Positions 31,478-36,990 of a DNA stretch of 36,990 nt are shown one piece after another. This DNA is from an uncultured Collinsella sp. (GTDB taxonomy: Bacteria > Actinomycetota > Coriobacteriia > Coriobacteriales > Coriobacteriaceae), in the NCBI GenBank assembly GCA_958346935.1, contig CATVTM010000012.1, positions 1 through 36,990 of the forward strand, written 5' to 3'. The position numbers and the translations under genes are program-made. Each line of letters starts with the position of its first letter. Positions within the stretch are counted from its first letter, which is position 1. The notes beneath the pieces were generated by a model. It was not told the DNA's origin. It was given only the letters and a program-made list of their open reading frames with translations, and searched no databases.

Positions 31478-31612
31478 TCCTGCCGGTTCGACCGGCGCGC
31501 CACGGGTCAAGATGCACTAGGCCTGGACGAAGTCCGGGCCCGCGCCTTTAGACGCGAGCCCGGGGCCCGTGGGTTATACCCTAAGAGCAAACCACCCTTT
31601 TTAAGGGTGGTT
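31478..31612 (+). repeat. Structured right end of the IS element
   Basis: Successive stems: GCCGGT-TCG-ACCGGC (31482-31496), a GC-rich stem around CGCGCCTTTAGACGCG (31534-31563), and the terminal AACCACCCTT hairpin (31590-31612). No coding remnant of tnpB is evident. Confidence 0.55.
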
Positions 31613-31839
31613 CTGATTCGGTCAAATGAAAATACTTTACTTAGTTAAAGAAAAGCGTTTTATCAGACGCGTACGGGGAGTACAATCTCGTGCATGCGAA
31701 TCGACGTGCCATCGGCTTTGATGCCGTTCGCGTGTCCCGTCCGGCTCTACGCTCCGGGCGTGTGACGTTGCGACGCGGTCGGCCTCGGTCCTTGCGTGCG
31801 AGTTCGCGAGTATGCAACTGTGTATGTAAGGAGCGACAT
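31613..31839 (+). promoter_or_regulatory. ilvE upstream region and leader
   Basis: TACAAT (31681-31686) is a likely -10, but only a weak TTTTAT-like -35 is found. CTTTAC-TTA-GTTAAAG (31635-31650) is an imperfect palindrome upstream of it. The 150-nt leader is GC-rich and shows no clear leader peptide rich in Ile, Leu or Val and no T-box sequence. AAGGAG (31828-31833) is the ribosome site. Confidence 0.4.
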
Positions 31840-32892
31840 ATGACTGTCGAGAAGAAGGATATCGATTGGGGTAGCCTCGGCTTTGGCTACATGAAGACCG
31901 ATTACAGTTACGAGGCCCATTGGAAGGATGGCGAGTGGGACGAGGGCGGTCTGACCACCGACCACACCCTGCATGTCTCCGAGTGCGGTGGCATCTTCCA
32001 TTACTGCCAGGAGGTCTTTGAGGGCCTGAAGGCCTACACCGCCGAGGACGGTAGCATCGTCTGCTTCCGTCCCGACATGAACGCCGAGCGTATGTACAAC
32101 TCTGCGCAGCGCCTCGAGATGCCCCCGTTCCCCAAGGACAAGTTCGTTGAGGCCGTCAAGCAGGTCGTTTCTGCCAACGCCGCCTGGGTTCCGCCCTTCG
32201 GTTCCGGCGCGACCCTGTACGTGCGTCCGTTTATGATCGGCTCCGGTGACGTGATCGGCGTGGCTCCCGCTCCTGAGTACACGTTCCGTATTCTCGTGAC
32301 CCCGGTCGGTCCGTACTTTAAGGGTGGCCTCAAGCCCGTCAAGCTGCGCGTTTCCGAGTACGACCGCGCCGCACCGCACGGCACCGGCAATATCAAGGCC
32401 GGCCTGAACTACGCCATGTCCCTCAAGCCCACGATGGAGGCCCATCGCGAGGGTTATGCCGAGAACCTGTATCTCGACTCCGAGTCCCGCACCTATGTCG
32501 AGGAGACCGGTGGCGCTAACGTCCTGTTCGTGAAGGAGGATGGCACCCTCGTCGTTCCGCAGTCGCACACCGACTCCATCCTGCCCTCCATCACCCGCCG
32601 TTCGCTCGTTCAGGTCGCCAAGGACCTGGGCATTACCGTCGACGAGCGCCCCGTCGAGTGGGCCGAGGTCAAGGCCGGCACCTTTGTCGAGTGCGGCCTG
32701 TGCGGCACCGCCGCCGTCATCTCCCCGGTTGGCGAGATCGACAACAAGGTTTATGGCGCCGATGAGACCGTGACCTTCCCGGCCGGCTGCACCGAGATCG
32801 GCCCCGTGATGAAGAAGCTTCGCGAGACCCTGACTGGCATCCAGTCCGGCGCTGTCGAGGATAAGCACAACTGGGTCTACACCGTGGCGTAA
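31840..32892 (+). CDS. ilvE: Branched-chain amino acid aminotransferase
   Basis: Class IV PLP aminotransferase of 350 aa catalysing the last step of Ile, Leu and Val synthesis or the first of their breakdown. The PLP lysine is Lys186 in GTGNIKAGLNYA. Substrate and cofactor contacts appear in QEVFEGLKAY, YVRPFMIG, YVEETGGANVLFV and CGTAAVISPVGEI. ATG31840 follows AAGGAG at good spacing; the frame is open earlier but reads through the promoter. It is not linked to other ilv genes here. A large nested inverted repeat and a terminator follow. Confidence 0.95.
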   Translation: MTVEKKDIDWGSLGFGYMKTDYSYEAHWKDGEWDEGGLTTDHTLHVSECGGIFHYCQEVFEGLKAYTAEDGSIVCFRPDMNAERMYNSAQRLEMPPFPKDKFVEAVKQVVSANAAWVPPFGSGATLYVRPFMIGSGDVIGVAPAPEYTFRILVTPVGPYFKGGLKPVKLRVSEYDRAAPHGTGNIKAGLNYAMSLKPTMEAHREGYAENLYLDSESRTYVEETGGANVLFVKEDGTLVVPQSHTDSILPSITRRSLVQVAKDLGITVDERPVEWAEVKAGTFVECGLCGTAAVISPVGEIDNKVYGADETVTFPAGCTEIGPVMKKLRETLTGIQSGAVEDKHNWVYTVA

Positions 32893-32908
32893 GCTGCCAT
32901 AGCTGTTC

Positions 32909-33033
32909 GGCCCGAGGGCAACCTTCCTTTCCGGTGCGTCCTCGGACATGAAAGAACCTCCGCTGCGCGCTTCGTGCGGCGGAGGTTCTTTCGTCCTGCG
33001 GAGTGCGCCGGAAAGGAAGGTTGCCCTCGGGCC
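32909..33033. repeat. Nested perfect inverted repeat downstream of ilvE
   Basis: The outer arms are 26 nt and perfectly complementary (32909-32934 and 33008-33033; 5' arm begins GGCCCGAGGGCAACCTTCC). Inside is a perfect 14-bp stem, GAAAGAACCTCCGC (32950-32963) and GCGGAGGTTCTTTC (32979-32992). The inner hairpin may be the ilvE terminator; the outer repeat makes a 125-bp cruciform. Confidence 0.85.
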
Positions 33034-33086
33034 TGCGTTACCTCGGCGCTGCCGTTACGGGCAATATAGATCTGAATAAAGATGGT

Positions 33087-33116
33087 GCGCGGCCTTTTAG
33101 GCCGCGCTTTTGTTTT
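33087..33116 (+). terminator. Intrinsic terminator downstream of ilvE
   Basis: GCGCGGCC (33087-33094), loop TTTTA, GGCCGCGC (33100-33107), then TTTTGTTTT. Confidence 0.88.
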
Positions 33117-33141
33117 GGTTCGCGCCATGTGGGGGTGATGG

Positions 33142-33350
33142 CGACGTGCATTTTTGCGAGTATTCTGCAATCGAAGGCCCCTGCATACCGACCTCGGGCA
33201 AAAAATCGGGATTTCTCGATGTTTTCTACGAATGATGGGCGGGGTTATGGGCTGACAGCGGGTGATTTGCAGGGATATTCGCGGTCTTTGGCCTTTGTCG
33301 TGGCGCCCGGTGCTCTTGGTTATGTTGAATACTCCCAAAAATGCACGGCG
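33142..33350. repeat. MITE-like element with 24-bp terminal inverted repeats
   Basis: The left end 33142-33165 (CGACGTGCATTTTTGCGAG...) and the reverse complement of the right end 33327-33350 match at 22 of 24 positions. The interior of about 160 bp has no supported gene, although one frame is open. It fills most of the gap between ilvE and lemA. Its mobility is inference. Confidence 0.55.
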
Positions 33351-33377
33351 CTTAGAGGGGGACCTACGCGAAAAAGG

Positions 33378-33416
33378 AAACCGCCCCGTCGAAGTATGCA
33401 TTCGACGGGGCGGTTT
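33378..33416. terminator. Bidirectional terminator, chiefly for lemA
   Basis: AAACCGCCCCGTCGAA (33378-33393) and TTCGACGGGGCGGTTT (33401-33416) form a perfect 16-bp stem. On the minus strand it is followed by CCTTTTTCG. Confidence 0.88.
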
Positions 33417-33452
33417 ATGCATTTGGCCGATTAAGGATGCGCTGCCAAACTA

Positions 33453-34004
33453 CTAGAACTTGACGGTCGGGGCCTGGCGGGCGGCTTCAGCGGCCTCGAA
33501 GCCCTGGCGCTCCTTAAACTGGAAGATGCCGGCAAAGATGACAGCCGGGAACGTCTGAATGGCGTTGTTGTAGCTGAGCACGCAATCGTTGTAGCTCTGG
33601 CGTGCGTAGCTAATCTTGTTCTCGGTATCCTCGAGCGATGCCTGCAGCTGCGTAAAGTTGGTGTTTGCCTTAAGATCGGGGTAGGCTTCGGCTACGGCGA
33701 AGAGCTGACGCAGCGCACCGGTCAGCACGTTGTCGGCTTCCATCTTGGCCTCGGGCGTGGTGGCCTTGACGGCGGTGTTACGCGCGCTGATCACGGCGGA
33801 GAGCGTCTCCTGCTCGTGCTTGGCGTAGCCCTTGACGGTCTCGACCAGGTTGGGGATCAGGTCGTTGCGGCGCTGCAGCTGCGTATCGATGTTCTGCCAG
33901 GCGTTATCGATGCGGTTACGCTTGGTGACCATGTTGTTGTAGATGCCGGCGATGGCGCAGACAATCACAATGACAACAACGATGCCGATGATGACGGTAA
34001 TCAT
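33453..34004 (-). CDS. lemA: LemA family protein
   Basis: Membrane-anchored helical protein of 183 aa. Residues 3-22 (TVIIGIVVVIVIVCAIAGIY) form the N-terminal anchor. The rest is the LemA four-helix domain with YNNMVTKRNRIDNAWQNIDTQLQRR, DLIPNLVETVKGYAKHE and YNNAIQTFPAVIFA, all family-typical. Function is not well defined; the domain resembles stacked helical bundles exposed outside the membrane. ATG34004 has GGAGA upstream; the open frame to 34106 lacks a ribosome site. It is monocistronic and convergent with ilvE. Confidence 0.93.
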   Translation of the reverse strand: MITVIIGIVVVIVIVCAIAGIYNNMVTKRNRIDNAWQNIDTQLQRRNDLIPNLVETVKGYAKHEQETLSAVISARNTAVKATTPEAKMEADNVLTGALRQLFAVAEAYPDLKANTNFTQLQASLEDTENKISYARQSYNDCVLSYNNAIQTFPAVIFAGIFQFKERQGFEAAEAARQAPTVKF

Positions 34005-34215
34005 GATGTCTCCGTTTCGAATGGCCGCGGCGGCATGCGCCAGCTGCCGTTGGTATAACGCTACTAGTATACCCGCAACGTTTTGCCGTGCCGAACTTTC
34101 CGGCAAGCGTTATGTTTTCGTCGGGGTCGGCACCGGGGCAAAGCGCGCGAGGTACAGGTGTAAGATATGCGACAGATTGACGAGTGTTGTCTTTGCCCTG
34201 AGGATGGCGATACGG

Positions 34216-34800
34216 ATGGACCTTCGCATCAAGAAAACCTATCGTGCCCTGTTCGATGCCTTTACCGAGCTTTTGGAAGAGTATCGGTTTGAGGATTTGA
34301 CGGTTGCTATGCTTTGCGACCGGGCCCTGATTCGCCGCACAACGTTCTATAAGCATTTTCGTGATAAAAACGATTACTTTGCCTTCTATATCGATGAGCT
34401 TATGACGGGCTTGCCGCAAAACCGGACCGATGCAGCGGACGCGGAGCCGCTTGATGACGTACGGGCGCTTCGCCATGAGGTCTTTGACGATGCCATGAAT
34501 ATGATTCTGGCGCATGAGCAGCTCATGGATAACCTTTTGGCCAGCAGCATGTCGGGCATGCTGACCGGCATGATTTGCGACCGCATTGCGCGTTCCATCC
34601 GCGAGCGTGTGATGAGCTCGCTTGCCGAAGATGCCCTGGCGCCCGTTTCGCTCGAGACGACATCGGAGTTTATCGCCGGTGCCATTATTCGACTGTTCAC
34701 AAATTGGTGGGAGTCGGGTCACGATCTTGAGCGTCGACCCGAGATGGCCGACGTGGTCGATGCACTGTTTGAGCGGACCATGACACCGGTGCATCACTAA
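34216..34800 (+). CDS. TetR-family transcriptional regulator
   Basis: A 194-aa regulator with an N-terminal HTH: RIKKTYRALFDAFTELLEEY, then FEDLTVAMLCDRALIRRTTFYKHFRDKNDYF, the usual TetR YxHF pattern. The C-terminal helical domain resembles the TetR_C group found in DhaS-like proteins (AGAIIRLFTNWWESG). The start is ambiguous between ATG34204 and ATG34216; I prefer 34216 since the GAGG at 34199-34203 would touch the earlier start. Divergent from lemA, and followed at once by the tRNA gene on the other strand. The target is unknown. Confidence 0.87.
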   Translation: MDLRIKKTYRALFDAFTELLEEYRFEDLTVAMLCDRALIRRTTFYKHFRDKNDYFAFYIDELMTGLPQNRTDAADAEPLDDVRALRHEVFDDAMNMILAHEQLMDNLLASSMSGMLTGMICDRIARSIRERVMSSLAEDALAPVSLETTSEFIAGAIIRLFTNWWESGHDLERRPEMADVVDALFERTMTPVHH

Positions 34801-34803
34801 AAG

Positions 34804-34893
34804 TGGCGGAGAGAGGGGGATTCGAACCCCCGGAACGCTCTCGCGCTCAACGGTTTTCAAGACCGCCGCATTCAACCGCTCTGCCATCTCTCC
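34804..34893 (-). tRNA. tRNA-Ser (anticodon UGA)
   Basis: On the minus strand the acceptor arms GGAGAGA and TCTCTCC pair, the anticodon loop reads CTTGAAA with anticodon TGA, a long variable arm (GCGCGAGAGCG region) marks a class II serine tRNA, and the T loop is GGTTCGAATCC. Discriminator G is followed by an encoded CCA (34806-34804). A TATCAT box upstream on this strand (near 34905-34910) may be its -10. Confidence 0.96.
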
Positions 34894-34944
34894 GTGAGTC
34901 GTAATGATAGCATCGTTTTGAATTTGCAACAGGGAAGGCGAACG

Positions 34945-36726
34945 ATGACGATCACCGAAATCGACGAGAAGTTCATGCGCGAGGCGTTGGCGGAGGCGCG
35001 AGCCGCCGCGGCAGTGGGCGAGGTGCCCATCGGAGCCGTAGTGGTGCGCGACGGCGAGATCGTCGCGAGGGCGCACAATCGGCGCGAGCTCGACCAGGAC
35101 CCTTCGGCGCATGCAGAGTTCGCGGCCCTGTGCGCCGCTGCCCAGGCGCTTGGCCGCTGGCGCCTTTCCGACTGTACGGTCTATGTAACACTCGAGCCTT
35201 GCTGCATGTGCGCGGGTCTTATGGTCAACGCGCGCGTCGGACGCTGCGTGTATGGCGCGAGCGACGCCAAGGCGGGCGCACTGGGTTCGCTGTATGACCT
35301 GAATGCCGATTCGCGCCTGAACCATCGGTTTAATGTGACCACCGGCGTGCTGGCGGATGAGTGTCGTGAGGTGTTGAGCGGGTATTTTTGTGGGCTGCGT
35401 GGTGCCGATGGTGCTGGCTGCGGTTGTGGGACCGATCTTGAGGCACATGCCGCTCACGCTGAGGCGCTCGCGTGTGCCGAAGATATCGTCGTTGAGGTGG
35501 TCGATTTTGGTGCCGCGTGCCGCCGGCCCCGCCGTGTGCTGTTGGCGATTGATTCCTTTAAAGGTAGCGTTTCGAGCGCGCAGGCGGAGGCGGCGGTTGC
35601 CGAAGGCGTGCGCCGCGTTTGGCTCGATGCCCAAGTGGCCACGTTGCCGCTGGCAGATGGTGGTGAGGGAACGCTCGACGCCGTTGCCGCTTGCGGTGGC
35701 GAGCTTGTGACCTGCGAGGTTGCAGGGCCCTTTGGCGAGCGTGTGCCTGCCCGGATGCTGGTTGATGTCGAGCGCGAGTCCGCGGTCATCGAGATGGCCG
35801 AGGCGGCCGGCATTGGGTATTCGCCTTGCACGGAGTCGTCGGCGCTGGCTGCTACGACCTATGGCGTGGGCGAGCTCATGCTTCGCGCGGTTCGCACGGG
35901 CGCAAAGACTATCTATATTGGCTTGGGCGGCAGTGCCACCAACGACGGTGGCGCCGGCATGCTGCAGGCGCTGGGCGCGCGCCTTGTCGATGATCAGGGC
36001 TGCGATGTCGCACCCGGTCTTGCCGGCCTTGAGCAGGTGGCGAGCGTTGATTTGGCGCCAGCGCTGCAGGCTTTGGATGGCGCTCGTATCGTTGTGCTAT
36101 CGGATGTCGAGAATCCGCTCGTGGGACGCCGAGGCGCTCTGGCGGTGTTCGGCGGGCAGAAGGGCCTGCCGACGGATGACGCCGAGGCGCTTCACAAGTG
36201 CGACAGCTGGATGGTCGGCTACGGCCGCCTGCTCGATACGGCGATTGCCGGAGCTCGAGCCCAGGGATTGCTGTGCACACCTGAGAGCGCACGGACATTT
36301 GGCTCGGTGCTCGGCGTGCCCGGTGCGGGCGCTGCCGGTGGCTTGGGCGCCGCGCTGCTGGCGCTCGGCGCGGAGCTGCGTTCGGGCGTGGAGACGGTGC
36401 TCGATCTCGTGGGATTTGACGAGCGCGTGCGCGAAGTCGACCTGGTCATAACGGGTGAGGGCAATATGGACGAGCAGTCCGCCGCCGGTAAGGCGCCGGT
36501 GGGTGTGGCTCGTCGCGCGAAGCGATATGGCAAGCCGGTGGTCGCCGTCGTGGGCGGTCGCGCCGTCAACCTGGATGCGGTGTATGGGCAGGGCATCGAC
36601 CTTGTACTGCCGATCTGTCGCAAGCCCATGCCCCTCGACCAGGCGCTCGGTGTGCAGGAGGCCACAACCAACCTCATTTGCGCCGGCGAGGCAGCTGCCC
36701 AAGCCTATGACCTCGCTCGCCTCTAA
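34945..36726 (+). CDS. Fusion of tRNA adenosine deaminase (TadA) and glycerate kinase
   Basis: One uninterrupted frame of 593 codons joins two unrelated enzymes. Residues 1-152 are TadA: zinc ligands His56 and the Cys86/Cys89 pair of PCCMC, and the catalytic Glu58 (HAE). TadA makes inosine at the wobble position of tRNA-Arg(ACG). After a linker of about 43 residues rich in Gly, Ala, Cys and His, residues 196-593 are a class II glycerate kinase (GlxK/GarK type) with DSFKGS, PLADGGEGT, GLGGSATNDGGAG, DVENPL and TGEGNMDEQSAAGKAPVG. Both domains look complete. ATG34945 follows AGGGAAGG. The neighbour is tRNA-Ser. The protein may be bifunctional by chance fusion. Confidence 0.92.
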   Translation: MTITEIDEKFMREALAEARAAAAVGEVPIGAVVVRDGEIVARAHNRRELDQDPSAHAEFAALCAAAQALGRWRLSDCTVYVTLEPCCMCAGLMVNARVGRCVYGASDAKAGALGSLYDLNADSRLNHRFNVTTGVLADECREVLSGYFCGLRGADGAGCGCGTDLEAHAAHAEALACAEDIVVEVVDFGAACRRPRRVLLAIDSFKGSVSSAQAEAAVAEGVRRVWLDAQVATLPLADGGEGTLDAVAACGGELVTCEVAGPFGERVPARMLVDVERESAVIEMAEAAGIGYSPCTESSALAATTYGVGELMLRAVRTGAKTIYIGLGGSATNDGGAGMLQALGARLVDDQGCDVAPGLAGLEQVASVDLAPALQALDGARIVVLSDVENPLVGRRGALAVFGGQKGLPTDDAEALHKCDSWMVGYGRLLDTAIAGARAQGLLCTPESARTFGSVLGVPGAGAAGGLGAALLALGAELRSGVETVLDLVGFDERVREVDLVITGEGNMDEQSAAGKAPVGVARRAKRYGKPVVAVVGGRAVNLDAVYGQGIDLVLPICRKPMPLDQALGVQEATTNLICAGEAAAQAYDLARL

Positions 36727-36911
36727 AACCCATTCCCCCAATAACTTGCGGTGAAATACGGAGTGTTTTTGCCTTTAAGGTGCCAATTCAGTCCGTATTC
36801 CACCGCAACTTCGTGAATTGCCATCCGAGGCCTGTCGACATGGGTCTCGAGTCGGACCGTTTGCCACGAAATGCGGCCATCTACTACGTTAAACCGGTCA
36901 CCCTCGACCAT
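36723..36911 (-). other. Weak 62-codon open frame in repeat-containing region
   Basis: The minus-strand frame begins at ATG36911 without a ribosome site and is open upstream to 36969. Its composition is protein-like (for example EVAVEYGLNWHLKGKNT), but it overlaps the inverted repeat at 36746-36808 and shares stop bases with the glycerate kinase gene. It may be a gene remnant or the translation of a dispersed repeat. Confidence 0.25.
36746..36808. repeat. 17-bp inverted repeat downstream of tadA-glycerate kinase gene
   Basis: TTGCGGTGAAATACGGA (36746-36762) and TCCGTATTCCACCGCAA (36792-36808) pair at 16 of 17 positions around a 29-nt loop containing GTTTTTGCC. It may terminate the upstream transcript. 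Confidence 0.6.
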
Positions 36912-36933
36912 CCCGGAATTTGCAAAAACAAAA

Positions 36934-36990
36934 CCGCAGGTAGAGAGCTGGCCGATTTTCGAAAAAGTCGGCTATGGTTGACCCCTGCGG
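36934..36990. repeat. Hairpin at the window end
   Basis: CCGCAGG (36934-36940) pairs with CCTGCGG (36984-36990). Inside, GCCGATTTTC and GAAAAAGTCGGC (36951-36972) form a second stem. It may continue past the window. Confidence 0.5.

Larger units (their letters stand above)
30880..31615 (+). mobile_element. IS200/IS605-family insertion sequence with tnpA only
   Basis: The element lies between the dedA terminator and the ilvE promoter. The ends carry related hairpins: CCACCCGC-TAC-GCGGGTGG (30913-30931) on the left and AACCACCCTT-TTT-AAGGGTGGTT (31590-31612) on the right, both within an AAACCACCC...GGGTGG context. A second left hairpin, GCTGGCCGC/GCGGCCAGC, spans 30886-30906. The right region also has the CGCGCCTTTAGACGCG stem typical of this family. 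No tnpB is present. Exact borders are not determinable because these elements make no target duplication. Confidence 0.8.

Noticed and set aside
31478..31612. TnpB-guide (omega) RNA system
   Set aside because: No tnpB is present; the structured end is explained by the IS right end.
31613..31839. T-box or branched-chain amino-acid attenuator before ilvE
   Set aside because: No T-box consensus and no leader peptide rich in Ile, Leu or Val was found.
33916..35634. Minus-strand open frame of 572 codons
   Set aside because: It runs across the tRNA-Ser gene and antisense to the TetR and TadA genes, so it cannot be a real gene.

Overview
The window is a stretch of high-GC bacterial chromosome with short intergenic gaps and clear Shine-Dalgarno sites. 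The gene families (fructose-family PTS, a degenerate EF-G paralog, YeiH, LemA, LarE, DedA, a heterodimeric ABC exporter) and the general look of the proteins suggest a gut coriobacterium close to Collinsella. That assignment is inference from recalled family resemblance; there is no rRNA or other phylogenetic marker in the window.

Layout. Positions 1-2750: polar amino-acid ABC importer (Tat lipoprotein binding protein, permease, ATPase). 2750-5135: EF-G-like GTPase with altered G motifs. 5195-6178 (minus): secreted EndA-type nuclease. 6298-7308 (minus): LacI regulator, divergent from a six-gene sugar operon (7724-13720) made of PTS EIIBC, a GatZ/KbaZ-family protein, a small transaldolase, split transketolase N and C, and PTS EIIA. 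14028-14906 (minus): LarE. 15075-15725: HAD phosphatase/mutase gene interrupted by an in-frame amber codon. 15839-16951 (minus): second LacI regulator. 16987-17400: dense cluster of palindromic repeats. 17510-19357: glmS. 19472-20173 (minus): GntR/FCD regulator divergent from a YeiH exporter (20367-21401). 21669-23546: Fis-type regulator with a degenerate AAA+ domain, then a single-pass membrane protein. 23588-24109 (minus): nitroreductase. 24404-24694: small unknown protein. 24876-29117: MarR regulator with a two-subunit ABC exporter. 29229-29933 (minus): serine acetyltransferase. 30157-30804: DedA. 30880-31615: IS200/IS605-type element with tnpA only. 31840-32892: branched-chain aminotransferase. 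33453-34004 (minus): LemA. 34216-34800: TetR regulator. 34804-34893 (minus): tRNA-Ser(UGA). 34945-36726: TadA fused to glycerate kinase.

How the genes work together. The most coherent system is the LacI-controlled PTS operon. It has a transporter, a GatZ-family protein without its usual aldolase partner GatY, and a transaldolase plus transketolase, but no hexose-phosphate kinase. This suggests that an imported ketohexose is epimerised at the phosphate level (possibly tagatose-6-P to fructose-6-P) and then enters the non-oxidative pentose-phosphate reactions. Three hairpins lie between its cistrons and could set the level of each protein. The MarR gene and ABC exporter form a second operon, with a direct-repeat operator over the promoter.

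The intergenic DNA is rich in inverted repeats. At least three recurring REP-like families share a GGGACA core. There are also foldbacks of about 100 nt, a 26-bp perfect nested inverted repeat and a MITE-like element with 24-bp terminal repeats. Other oddities are the TadA-glycerate kinase fusion, the amber-interrupted HAD gene, and two NTPase-fold proteins (EF-G-like and Fis-type regulator) that have lost key nucleotide-binding or catalytic residues.
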